From Chthoniobacterales bacterium (GTDB lineage: Bacteria > Verrucomicrobiota > Verrucomicrobiia > Chthoniobacterales > JAATET01): 62,310 nucleotides of DNA. Each line of letters opens with the position of its first letter. Position 1 is the first letter of the stretch. The DNA is taken from NCBI GenBank assembly GCA_036569045.1, contig DATCRI010000086.1, positions 1 to 62,310 of the forward strand, written 5' to 3'. Under the pieces are notes generated by a model, which ran no database searches, was not told the DNA's origin, and worked only from the letters and a program-made list of their open reading frames with translations. The position numbers and the translations under genes were made by a program. Of the stretch, positions 1-7,827 are shown in pieces.

Positions 1-122
1 GGGAACAAATCCCCGCCTCGACCACGCGGCGAGTCGAAGGCCTCCGCGAAGAGCGTCACCCCATTTTCGACCACGGCCACGCTCCCGCGCGCCGTCGAGC
101 AATCGAAGGCCAGCACCCTCAC
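1..122 (-). CDS. tsaB: tRNA t6A biosynthesis protein TsaB, N-terminal part (runs off the window)
   Basis: Only about 40 N-terminal codons are present. The visible start reads [20 protein letters not shown], which has the ASKHA-fold N-terminus typical of TsaB (the LALDTST-like strand). TsaB is the catalytically degenerate TsaD paralogue that scaffolds TsaD and TsaE in N6-threonylcarbamoyladenosine synthesis at A37 of ANN-decoding tRNAs. The GTG at 122-120 overlaps the TGA of tsaE (121-119), so the two genes are translationally coupled; a second GTG lies at 116. The neighbour tsaE and the more distant tsaD in this window support the call. The C-terminal part cannot be assessed. Confidence 0.85.
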   Translation of the reverse strand, partial: MRVLAFDCSTARGSVAVVENGVTLFAEAFDSPRGRGGDLF

Positions 123-577
123 GCGCCGCGCTCCCACTGAATGCTCCGTCCGTCGCCAACCACCGCAAACCGCAACCGCCAGGCGTCCGCCGGCAGCAGC
201 TCCGGAAAACGGTCGCCCCATTCGATCAGCAGCGTCTCGCCGCCGTCGAGGTAATCGTCCCAGCCAAGCCCCGTGACCTCCGCCGCGTCCTCGAGCCGAT
301 ACCAGTCGAAATGCACGACCGGCCAGCGCCCGCCGGCGTATTCATGCACGAGCGTAAACGTCGGACTGCTCACCTCGCCCGCATGACCGAGGGCCTCGGC
401 AAATCCCTTCGCGAATTGCGTCTTCCCCGCCCCGAGCGGACCTTCGAGCGAAAGCACCGCTCCCGCCTCCAAAGCCCGGCCGAATCGCGCCCCCAGCGCC
501 TGCGTTTCCTCGGGCGTGGCGCACAGCGCCTCGCCGATGATTTCGGGAACGGGATCGTCCGGTTTTGCGTTTGTCAT
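119..577 (-). CDS. tsaE: tRNA t6A biosynthesis ATPase TsaE
   Basis: A 152-residue cytoplasmic P-loop ATPase that drives turnover of the TsaBD complex in t6A37 tRNA modification. Walker A is GPLGAGKT at residues 46-53. It is followed by the family motifs SSPTF (about 70-74), HFDWYRL (about 89-95) and LIEWGDR (about 117-123). The length matches the family norm of about 150 residues. It is divergent from pgi, with 29 bases between start codons, so both promoters must sit in or overlap that short gap. The stop overlaps the start of tsaB. Confidence 0.96.
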   Translation of the reverse strand: MTNAKPDDPVPEIIGEALCATPEETQALGARFGRALEAGAVLSLEGPLGAGKTQFAKGFAEALGHAGEVSSPTFTLVHEYAGGRWPVVHFDWYRLEDAAEVTGLGWDDYLDGGETLLIEWGDRFPELLPADAWRLRFAVVGDGRSIQWERGA

Positions 578-606
578 GCGTCGGCGAATCTAGTTTCTTC
601 GACGCC

Positions 607-2190
607 ATGGACTCAACCTCGCTCTGGGCACGTTTTCAGAAGACTTTTCTCCGCTACGAGGACCTTGGCTTTTCGGTCGACATCAGCCGGATGAACTTCC
701 CGGATGATTTCTTCGCGACGATGCAGCCGAAGATCGAGTCCAGCTTCGCCGCGATGATCGAGCTCGAGGCCGGCGCCATTGCAAACCCCGACGAGAACCG
801 CATGGTCGGCCATTACTGGTTGCGCGACGCGAGCCTCGCCCCCACTCCGGAGGTGAAGGCCGAAGTCGAGGTCACCAAGGACGACATCCTCGCCTTCACC
901 AGGGCGATCCACGCCGGCGAGATCGTCGCCGCCAACGGGCAGAAATTCACCGAGCTTCTTTCCATCGGCATCGGCGGCTCGGCGCTCGGACCGGAATTCA
1001 TTTCCGACGCCCTCTGGGAGCCGTCGAATCCCATCAAGCTCCACTTCTTCGACAACACGGATCCCGACGGCTTCGACAAGGTCTTCGCCCAGATCGGTGA
1101 CAAGCTCGCGACCACGCTCGTCGTTGTCATTTCCAAGTCCGGCGGCACGAAGGAATCCCGCAACGGCATGCTCGCCGCGCAGGCCACTTTCAAGGAAGCC
1201 GGCATCGACTTCGCGAAGCAGTTCGTCGCCGTCACCGGCGTCGGCAGCGAGCTCGACAAGACCGCCGTCGCCGAGGGCTGGCTGCGCCGCTTCCCGATGT
1301 TCGACTGGGTCGGCGGACGCACCTCCGTGATGAGCGCCGTGGGCCTCGTTCCGCTCGCGATCCAGGGCATCGACATGCAGGCCCTGCTCGACGGCGCGAA
1401 GGCGATGGATGCCAGGACGCGCGTCGCCGACCTCGGCAAGAACGCCGCCATGCAGCTCGCGCTCATGTGGTGGTTCGCCGGCGACGGCCAGGGCAAGAAG
1501 GACATGGTCGTCCTCCCCTACAAGGATCGCCTCCTTCTTTTCAGCCGCTACCTCCAGCAGCTCGTGATGGAGTCGCTCGGCAAGGAACTCGACCTCGACG
1601 GAAAGATCGTGAACCAGGGCATCGCCGTCTACGGCAACAAGGGCTCCACCGACCAGCACGCCTACGTCCAGCAGCTTCGCGACGGCGTGAACAATTTCTT
1701 CGTGACCTTCATCGAGGTCGCCAAATCCGCCGACGCGGGCGAGATCGAGGTCGAGCCCGGCGTGACCAGCGGCGACTACCTGCAGGGCTTCCTTCGCGGC
1801 ACCCGCAGCGCGCTCCACGGGGGCGGCCGCGACTCCATCACGGTCACCATTCCCAAGGTCGACGCCTTCAACCTCGGCGCGCTCATCGCCCTCTACGAAC
1901 GCGCCGTCGGATTCTACGGCACGCTCGTGAACATCAATGCCTACCACCAGCCCGGCGTGGAAGCCGGCAAGAAGGCCGCCGCCGAAGTGCTCACCATCCA
2001 GGCGAAAGTCGCCGCCTCGCTGAAGGCCGCCGCTGGCGCCGCCAGGACCGCGGACGAACTCGCCGCCGCCACCGGCGCCGATGCCGAGACGATCTTCCAC
2101 AGCGCGCATCACCTCGCGGTGAACCACGCCGGATTTACCGCCACGCCCGGCGCCACCCCGGCCGCGGACACCTTCGCTTTCGTCGCATGA
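607..2190 (+). CDS. pgi: Glucose-6-phosphate isomerase
   Basis: Interconverts glucose-6-phosphate and fructose-6-phosphate in glycolysis and gluconeogenesis. It shows the sugar-phosphate-binding segments [13 protein letters not shown] and [16 protein letters not shown] and the PGI signature [19 protein letters not shown]. The ATG at 607 is preferred because the protein then begins [20 protein letters not shown]; the upstream in-frame ATG at 565 would run into the tsaE start region. It has 527 residues, typical of the longer bacterial form. The stop overlaps the next ATG as ATGA (2187-2190), so the small lipoprotein gene downstream is probably co-translated. Confidence 0.97.
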   Translation: MDSTSLWARFQKTFLRYEDLGFSVDISRMNFPDDFFATMQPKIESSFAAMIELEAGAIANPDENRMVGHYWLRDASLAPTPEVKAEVEVTKDDILAFTRAIHAGEIVAANGQKFTELLSIGIGGSALGPEFISDALWEPSNPIKLHFFDNTDPDGFDKVFAQIGDKLATTLVVVISKSGGTKESRNGMLAAQATFKEAGIDFAKQFVAVTGVGSELDKTAVAEGWLRRFPMFDWVGGRTSVMSAVGLVPLAIQGIDMQALLDGAKAMDARTRVADLGKNAAMQLALMWWFAGDGQGKKDMVVLPYKDRLLLFSRYLQQLVMESLGKELDLDGKIVNQGIAVYGNKGSTDQHAYVQQLRDGVNNFFVTFIEVAKSADAGEIEVEPGVTSGDYLQGFLRGTRSALHGGGRDSITVTIPKVDAFNLGALIALYERAVGFYGTLVNINAYHQPGVEAGKKAAAEVLTIQAKVAASLKAAAGAARTADELAAATGADAETIFHSAHHLAVNHAGFTATPGATPAADTFAFVA

Positions 2191-2576
2191 AACGTCTCGC
2201 CGCGCTGTTGCTGACCGCGGCCGTGCTTTGCGGCGTCGCCGCGTGCGACAATCCGCAGAAAGCCGTCGACCAGCTTCGCCAGGAGATCGCCGCCTACAAG
2301 GCGAACCCGACCGACGACGCGCAGGCAAAGATCGAGGCCGATCTCGCCGCCCTCGATACGCAGATCGAGCAGCTCGCCGCGAAGGGGAAGACCACGGAAG
2401 CGGCCGGCTACCGCGCCACCGCCGAAAACCTTCGCGCCGATTACCGCGCCGCCCGGATGGTTCGCGCCATGAAGGATGCGCAATCCGCGATCCAGGGTTT
2501 CGGCGAGGCCTTCAAGGAAGCCGGCCAGAGCATCGGCGACGCCTTCCGCAACCCGGAGAAGAAAGACTCCCAATGA
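2187..2576 (+). CDS. Small predicted lipoprotein with a helical charged body
   Basis: 129 residues. The N-terminus [20 protein letters not shown] is a classical type II signal peptide ending in a lipobox, GVAAC, with Cys20 as the lipidation site. The remainder is Ala/Lys/Glu-rich and predicted helical, with heptad-like spacing ([20 protein letters not shown]) that suggests a short coiled coil. No catalytic motif is visible and I do not recognise a family. It overlaps pgi and the following gene by four bases on each side, so it is the middle gene of a three-gene unit. A periplasm-facing structural or envelope role is an inference from the lipobox only. Confidence 0.8.
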   Translation: MKRLAALLLTAAVLCGVAACDNPQKAVDQLRQEIAAYKANPTDDAQAKIEADLAALDTQIEQLAAKGKTTEAAGYRATAENLRADYRAARMVRAMKDAQSAIQGFGEAFKEAGQSIGDAFRNPEKKDSQ

Positions 2577-2809
2577 GATCCGCTCCCCGGCGCCTCTCGC
2601 AAAGATACGAAACCGCCGCCGCCGGCGCCATCGTGGCCGGCGTCGCCAGCATGGGGGTTCTCGCCATCGGGGCCTTCGCCGTGGGCGCCGTCGCCATCGG
2701 CGCAGTCGCCGTGGGGCGCTTTGCCATTGGTCGCCTCGTCATCCGCAGCCTCCGCGTCAAGCGCCTCGAAGTGGACAAACTCATCATCCACGAGACCGGC
2801 GACCGATAG
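2573..2809 (+). CDS. Small protein built of eleven five-residue repeats
   Basis: 78 residues, starting at the ATG that overlaps the lipoprotein stop. After a basic N-terminus (residues 1-17), residues 18-72 divide exactly into eleven pentads: GAIVA, GVASM, GVLAI, GAFAV, GAVAI, GAVAV, GRFAI, GRLVI, RSLRV, KRLEV, DKLII. A five-residue period with an inward small or hydrophobic position resembles pentapeptide-repeat (right-handed beta-helix) folds. The first part is hydrophobic enough to be mistaken for a membrane helix and the last three pentads are charged. The ribosomal coupling and intact frame argue for a real gene. Function unknown. Confidence 0.65.
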   Translation: MRSAPRRLSQRYETAAAGAIVAGVASMGVLAIGAFAVGAVAIGAVAVGRFAIGRLVIRSLRVKRLEVDKLIIHETGDR

Positions 2810-2836
2810 CAGAGGACGCCAAATTGGCCGCCGACG

Positions 2837-4534
2837 CTACTCCACGGTGAACCACTGGACCTCGACGCGGCGTTTCTGGTCGGAGGAGTCGCCCACGGGT
2901 TCCTCCCAGCCACGCCCGACGACCTCGATGCGGGCGGGCGCAATTTTCTCCCGCTCGACGAGGAGGCGTTGAATTTCCGCCGCGCGATTCTTGCTCAGCT
3001 CCATCGCCTTGAGAGCCATCTTCCGCACGAAAGCCTCCCCGCCCTGCCGGCGAAATTCCGGGACCATGGCATCGTCCACGTGCCCACGCAGGAGCACCGT
3101 CGAGCCGGGCGAGACCTGCAGCAGTTTGCGAATGTCGTCCAGTCGCTCGAAGTTCTTCGTCTCGTTCAGATCGAGCACGGAGGAATTCGGCTCGAAGAAA
3201 AATCGAATGTCCTTGCTGAGGAGGGGATTATCTTCCACCGCCGCGAGATTTCCGGACCGGAGCGGCACAATCTCCATCTTCTGGTCGGCATACGCCCCGG
3301 ATTTTTCCAGCGCCTGCAGCGCCGCGAGGTCCAGGAAACGGCTGGCGTCCACGGGATCAGGGATAAGCTGCGGGCCGTAGGCATACACCGCCGACTGGTA
3401 GATTCCTCCGTAGCTGCCCGCGGAATCGATCGCGCCGGAGAAGAACGCGAGATCTTCAGGCAGGTTCGAAAAATGCACCTTGTCGAGCTCCTCTCGCGTC
3501 TCGGCCGCGGACCAGCCGAAAGCCTTCGCCACGACGGGAATCTGCGCGTCGCGCTGGGTGCGCAGAAGTTGCGCACCATGGATCGTGCCGTCCACGAGAC
3601 CGGCAACGATCGCGGGATTGGCCTGCGCGAACGGTTTGTTCACGACGAGGATATCCGCAACGATCAGCAGGTTGCGATTCGTCACGAGCACATCCGCGCG
3701 GCCGCCACTGGCCTCGGCGACCTCGGTCGTCTTCGGCGCCCAGGTCACGCAGCCCGCCAGCCGATTGGCGCCGGACTTGATGTCCTCGAGAAACAGGTCG
3801 CCGGCAGCGAAGGCATCCTCGCAGTAGATGAGGTTGATTTTTTCGGGGTCCGGCGTCTCGTCGAGACTCGACAGCATCGCGATCCCGATTCCCGCCTCCT
3901 GCGCGAGATAACGAATGAAGAAATCGGCCTCGGTGAACTGCGAGGTCGCGATGACCTTCCCCTTCAACCCGTTCACGCGACGGATGTCGGATCGCACCAC
4001 GACGCCATCCGCCCCGCGCGAAAACCCAATCTGCACCGGCACGACGACGTTGAACTGCCGCCCGTAGACCGCGAGCACATCCACCGTCGTCGCCGAGGCC
4101 GCCATCTTGCCGGCATTCAGCGCGCTCCAGCTCTCCTCCTCGCTCAACGCGATCCGCACCTTGAAGCCGTGCTTTTTGAAAAAATACGAGTTCTCGTTCG
4201 GCGCCAGCCCGCCATTGGCGGCAATCAACCCCGCATACCCGGCATACTCGCTCAGTTCGATGTCGATGATGTTGTCCTTCGGCAGGTAGGGTGCCGCGGG
4301 ACCGAGCTTCGGAGCCTCCGCAAGCGCCTCGATCGGGGCCACGGCTTCATCGTTCGCCGTCGCGGTGGGATTCGCCACGGTCGGCGTCGAGGAAGTCACG
4401 GTCGGCGCTGGCCCGGGGGCCGGCGCAGACGCTCGTTCGCGAAGCACGAAAAATCCCCCGAGGATAAGCCCCGCAACGAGCAGGAGGCTGAGAATGACGC
4501 CGAGCGGAGTGAGAGCGGGCTTGTCGGATTTCAT
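2837..4534 (-). CDS. Membrane-anchored periplasmic substrate-binding domain fused to OmpA-like domain
   Basis: 565 residues from the ATG at 4534; an upstream in-frame ATG at 4624 would overlap the preceding gene. One N-terminal transmembrane segment (about residues 9-30) is followed by a Pro/Ala/Thr linker. Next comes a NitT/TauT- or PstS-like type 2 periplasmic-binding fold (about 75-410), then a C-terminal OmpA-like peptidoglycan-binding domain. The OmpA part contains FFFEPNSSVLDLNE, a GHVDD segment, NRAAEIQRLL and GRGWEEPV. No ABC permease or ATPase gene is near, so import seems unlikely. As the last gene of the PspA/AAA operon, four bases after its neighbour, it may act as the periplasmic sensor or cell-wall tether of that system (inference). 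Confidence 0.88.
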   Translation of the reverse strand: MKSDKPALTPLGVILSLLLVAGLILGGFFVLRERASAPAPGPAPTVTSSTPTVANPTATANDEAVAPIEALAEAPKLGPAAPYLPKDNIIDIELSEYAGYAGLIAANGGLAPNENSYFFKKHGFKVRIALSEEESWSALNAGKMAASATTVDVLAVYGRQFNVVVPVQIGFSRGADGVVVRSDIRRVNGLKGKVIATSQFTEADFFIRYLAQEAGIGIAMLSSLDETPDPEKINLIYCEDAFAAGDLFLEDIKSGANRLAGCVTWAPKTTEVAEASGGRADVLVTNRNLLIVADILVVNKPFAQANPAIVAGLVDGTIHGAQLLRTQRDAQIPVVAKAFGWSAAETREELDKVHFSNLPEDLAFFSGAIDSAGSYGGIYQSAVYAYGPQLIPDPVDASRFLDLAALQALEKSGAYADQKMEIVPLRSGNLAAVEDNPLLSKDIRFFFEPNSSVLDLNETKNFERLDDIRKLLQVSPGSTVLLRGHVDDAMVPEFRRQGGEAFVRKMALKAMELSKNRAAEIQRLLVEREKIAPARIEVVGRGWEEPVGDSSDQKRRVEVQWFTVE

Positions 4535-4538
4535 GACT

Positions 4539-5360
4539 TTATGGGGATGATGTTGATGACCAGGGAGCTTCGATTTCGGGGCTGAAAACACTTTGCTGCT
4601 CGGAGATCCACCGGCGGGTTTCATCGAGTTCCCCGGCCACCCGGTCGATCTGGGAACCGATGCTTTCCGGACTGGTCGCCAGCCTCACCTCGTCGCCGAT
4701 CAGCGCCACCTGCTCCTCGATGCGAGCGAGTTCGGAATCGGAGAAGGCCAGTCGGCCCGTGCCCTCCGCGAGCGCTCCGCGCCGCCGCTCCAGAATCTCG
4801 ACCTGCCCGAGCAGGCTGCGGCGATGCTCTTCGCCGAGCCCCGGATCACCGGCTTGTGCGCGCAGCTTCTCGATTCGTTTGCCCAAGGATGCCGGGTTCA
4901 CGTTGCTCTCCTGGAGCAGACGTTCCATGGCGGCCTGCGTCGTCAGCAAATGGAGATGCAGCGCGAGCAGACGGTCGAGGCCATCGCGTTGCAGGCGCCC
5001 GATGGCCGAGTCTTCGTCCATGCGCTGCTCACGCAGGATGGCGTCGCATTTCGCGCGCAGATCGAGAAAGCGCTGTCGTCGCGACTCGTCGAGTTGAGCG
5101 ATGGCCGACCGCAGCCGCGACTCCTCGCTTTCCTCCGACGCCGCGCGCAATCGCGCATCGATCACCGCGCGAAATCGCGGCAGATGCGCCAGCCCCAGCA
5201 GGTAGGCAACCTCCAACCCTGCGCCAATCAGCCAGAATCCCGGATTGAGCAATCCAACCACCACGATGCCCGCCACCCCGATCCAGTTTGGCGGAATCGG
5301 CATGCCGAGCGGCCGCGCATTGAACGCCGCAACGACGTAGTCCTTCAGGCTCGCATTCAT
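4539..5360 (-). CDS. Membrane hairpin plus long coiled-coil protein of the PspA/AAA operon
   Basis: 273 residues. Two closely spaced hydrophobic segments (about 25-38 and 42-58) form a likely membrane hairpin. They are followed by about 200 residues rich in Glu, Arg and Leu with heptad character, predicted as a cytoplasmic coiled coil. No enzymatic motif is visible and I do not recognise a named family. The start is fixed by an ATGA overlap with the stop of the AAA ATPase gene. Position between the ATPase gene and the anchored OmpA-fusion gene suggests it links the cytoplasmic PspA/AAA machinery to the inner membrane, but that is inference. Confidence 0.85.
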   Translation of the reverse strand: MNASLKDYVVAAFNARPLGMPIPPNWIGVAGIVVVGLLNPGFWLIGAGLEVAYLLGLAHLPRFRAVIDARLRAASEESEESRLRSAIAQLDESRRQRFLDLRAKCDAILREQRMDEDSAIGRLQRDGLDRLLALHLHLLTTQAAMERLLQESNVNPASLGKRIEKLRAQAGDPGLGEEHRRSLLGQVEILERRRGALAEGTGRLAFSDSELARIEEQVALIGDEVRLATSPESIGSQIDRVAGELDETRRWISEQQSVFSPEIEAPWSSTSSP

Positions 5361-7039
5361 GGGGCTCCGGCTCCCGCGCGAAACACCTCGGGCACGAAAG
5401 CAGCATCCGTCGCCTCCGCGACCGCGAGGCCGATCTGAAATTTCATGATCTCCTCCGCCACGGGCGGCTGGTAGTCCGCCAGAGAAGTCGCGAGCGCCGC
5501 CTCCAGCGTCTCCCCGCCGGCATGAACCTGCCGATAGAGCTTCAGCGCGAGCGCCTCCGCCGCCCCGGGCGTCAGCCACGTCGGAACATCCGCCTCGAAT
5601 TTCGAGAACCAGTCCTCGGCGATCGCCAGATCGACACGCCGGGCAAGCGCACGCAGCAGCGCAAAGCTCTCGCGCTTCGTCGCGGTCGGAAAGATCGGAA
5701 TCTTCACATCCAGGCGCCCGGGGCGCTTGAGGTCGACCTCGATGAGGTCGGGCCGGCTCGACGCGAGGATCCACACGATGCGCCCGCGGTTGCGACGATC
5801 ACTCATCTCCTGCGCAAACATCGAATAAACGCGCCCGGAGAGGCCCGCATCATTGCTGCCGGAATCGCGCCGGCCAAGCGTCTGGTCCGCCTCGTCCACG
5901 AAGACAAAACAGCGCCCCACCGACCGCAGCAGCCGGAAGAGCCGCTCGAGATTTCCTTCCGTGCTGCCCACCCAGCGATCCCGAAAATTGCCGAGCTTGA
6001 TGACCGGCACGCCAGCCTCGCCCGCAAGGCACTCGACCGCGTAGGTCTTGCCCGTGCCGACGGGGCCGCAAAACAGGTAACCCATCGGCATGGCCCGCAG
6101 GTCGCCGCGGTTCCAGAGCTCGAGGTCCTGACGCAGCCACTTCTTGAGAGCCGGCTGTCCCTCGAAATCCTCCAGCGTGCGAGATGGCTCGATGAACTCG
6201 ATGAGATCGCCGCCCTCCGATTCGATGAGCGCCTTTTTGATTCCCGCGATGTCGCCCGGCACCAGCGGGGCCTGCTGCCGTCGGCGGATTTTCAACAGAC
6301 GCCGGATGGCTTTCACCGAGGCTCCGGTCAACTGCTCCGCCAGCGTCGTCTCCCGTCCCCGGAAGTCGCCAAGTGTCACGTCATCCGCGGCCTCCCGCAG
6401 GATCTGCGCAATCATTCCGGCATCGGGCAGCGGAACCTGAATCGCCGCGGCATCGGGATTGTCCGCGAGAAGCGGGTGCAATTCGCTGAGATTCTCGCTC
6501 ACCAGAAAGGTCGCGACGGGAGCGGCGCGGAGAGCCTCTTCGCGCGACCAGTCGCGCATGACGAGAGCGATCGCGTTCAGCTCGTGGTTCAACGCGTGCG
6601 GCGACGCGGGCGCGAGCAGGTTCGCCGATTGCACGAGCACCGCGACCTGAGGCCCCTTCTGGCCGAGCGCTCCGAGGTTCGCCACGTAGCGCAGATAATG
6701 CGTGATCGTCTCGATGGCCAGGCGGGGAATCTTGCGCCCCTCGAGATTCTCGATCGCTCCTCGCCATTTGGAAAACGTCTCTCCGCCCTTCAGCACCCGC
6801 AGGCCGTTGCCGAGATCGTAGGCCAGCACGACCTCGAAGCCCGGCAACAGAGCCCCGAGCAAAAAGTCCTCGAGTCCGCCGGAAGGTCGCCCGTCTTCGA
6901 GCGGGAACTCGTCGGCGACATTGCCACAGAGCAAAAACTGATTTGCGGCTTCGCTTTTGTAGAGCAGGGCGAGTTCCGCCGCCCAGCTCGGCAGTTCCCC
7001 CTTCTCCGGGGCGCTCGATGGCGAGGATTCGCTCTTCAC
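5357..7039 (-). CDS. Classical AAA ATPase with degenerate N-terminal half, partner of PspA
   Basis: 560 residues. The C-terminal AAA module has Walker A GPVGTGKT (325-332), Walker B FVFVDEADQ (378-386), a pore-loop-1 motif RWVGSTEGN (Trp356-Val-Gly) and the second region of homology with Arg439 and Arg442 in LKRPGR as arginine-finger candidates. The WVG pore loop is like that of Vps4/katanin- and FtsH-type substrate-threading AAA proteins. Residues about 30-290 look like an ATPase-like half without a P-loop, an architecture reminiscent of Ycf46. The gene begins ten bases after pspA and its stop overlaps the next start. Family assignment beyond AAA is tentative. Confidence 0.92.
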   Translation of the reverse strand: MKSESSPSSAPEKGELPSWAAELALLYKSEAANQFLLCGNVADEFPLEDGRPSGGLEDFLLGALLPGFEVVLAYDLGNGLRVLKGGETFSKWRGAIENLEGRKIPRLAIETITHYLRYVANLGALGQKGPQVAVLVQSANLLAPASPHALNHELNAIALVMRDWSREEALRAAPVATFLVSENLSELHPLLADNPDAAAIQVPLPDAGMIAQILREAADDVTLGDFRGRETTLAEQLTGASVKAIRRLLKIRRRQQAPLVPGDIAGIKKALIESEGGDLIEFIEPSRTLEDFEGQPALKKWLRQDLELWNRGDLRAMPMGYLFCGPVGTGKTYAVECLAGEAGVPVIKLGNFRDRWVGSTEGNLERLFRLLRSVGRCFVFVDEADQTLGRRDSGSNDAGLSGRVYSMFAQEMSDRRNRGRIVWILASSRPDLIEVDLKRPGRLDVKIPIFPTATKRESFALLRALARRVDLAIAEDWFSKFEADVPTWLTPGAAEALALKLYRQVHAGGETLEAALATSLADYQPPVAEEIMKFQIGLAVAEATDAAFVPEVFRAGAGAP

Positions 7040-7048
7040 GCGCGGCGT

Positions 7049-7783
7049 TTAACCCATCGTGCGCTCCGCTTCGGGGGCGGATCCGTCCGGTTCCGGCGAA
7101 GTGCCGAGCGAAATGCCTTCCTTCGCCGCGAAGTCGGCCAGCGCCTGATCGGCCAGCGCCTTCTGCTCCGCTTCCTTGATCTGAATGTCGCCCATGTCGA
7201 TGGAATCCTTCGCCACGCGCGCGCGTCCGGAGGCAACCTGCCGCTCCTCCTCGACCATCTCGTGCAGCCGATTGAGCGTGTCACCCGCGCCGCCGATCGC
7301 CCCGATCATTCCCGACGCCATCTCGTTCATCTCGGCGGTGGCACGCTTGATCTTCAGATCCGTGAGCGCGTATTTCAGCGATTCGATCTTGTCCCGCGCA
7401 GCCTTCACCGCAACATCCCGCGCCTTCAGCAGATCCTGATAGGTCTTCTCCGCAGCCTCCAGCTGCTGGCGATTTTCCGCAAGTTGCGCACTGACCGTCT
7501 GCAGGCGCAGCGCGTATTGCCCGGCGGCGTCGCGATTGCCGGCTTTCAGGTTCGCTCCCGCCTTCGCGCGAAGATCCCTTTCCTCGCCTTCGAGTTTCTT
7601 CACCTGCGTCATCAGGCGCTCGCACAGCCCGGCGTGGGAGGCCAGCCCCTGATTGTAATTCGCGATCTGCTTGCGCAAATTCTCCTTTTCCACCTCGAGG
7701 AGCGCTTCGGGATTGGCCTTCTCCAGACCGGACACAAACAATCCAAGAAATCCGCGGAAGAGGTTGGCAATGCGGGTGAACAT
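7049..7783 (-). CDS. pspA: PspA/IM30 (Vipp1) family membrane-remodelling protein
   Basis: 244 residues from the ATG at 7783, giving the typical start MFTRIANLFRGFLGLFVSGL, an amphipathic membrane-binding helix. It is followed by the PspA helical body (about 25-215) with long charged helices and the family-like stretch RATAEMNEMASGMIG. A Pro/Glu-rich tail ends the protein. PspA/IM30 proteins are bacterial members of the ESCRT-III superfamily that polymerise on stressed inner membranes. Here pspA leads an operon with an AAA ATPase, a membrane coiled-coil protein and an anchored OmpA fusion. No pspF, pspB or pspC gene is present, so control differs from the enterobacterial phage-shock system. 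Confidence 0.9.
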   Translation of the reverse strand: MFTRIANLFRGFLGLFVSGLEKANPEALLEVEKENLRKQIANYNQGLASHAGLCERLMTQVKKLEGEERDLRAKAGANLKAGNRDAAGQYALRLQTVSAQLAENRQQLEAAEKTYQDLLKARDVAVKAARDKIESLKYALTDLKIKRATAEMNEMASGMIGAIGGAGDTLNRLHEMVEEERQVASGRARVAKDSIDMGDIQIKEAEQKALADQALADFAAKEGISLGTSPEPDGSAPEAERTMG

Positions 7784-7827
7784 TCCGGATTGATTAGCCG
7801 ATCCCGCCCATCTTGACAATGCACGCT

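Noticed and set aside
613-2328. Long minus-strand frame opposite pgi
   Set aside because: It covers the conserved pgi gene antisense, shows no family motif and is rich in Gly/Arg/Glu as expected from codon bias.
2837-4534. Interpreting the substrate-binding protein as part of an ABC importer
   Set aside because: No permease or ABC ATPase gene is adjacent, the domain is membrane-anchored and fused to OmpA, and the operon partners are PspA and an AAA ATPase.
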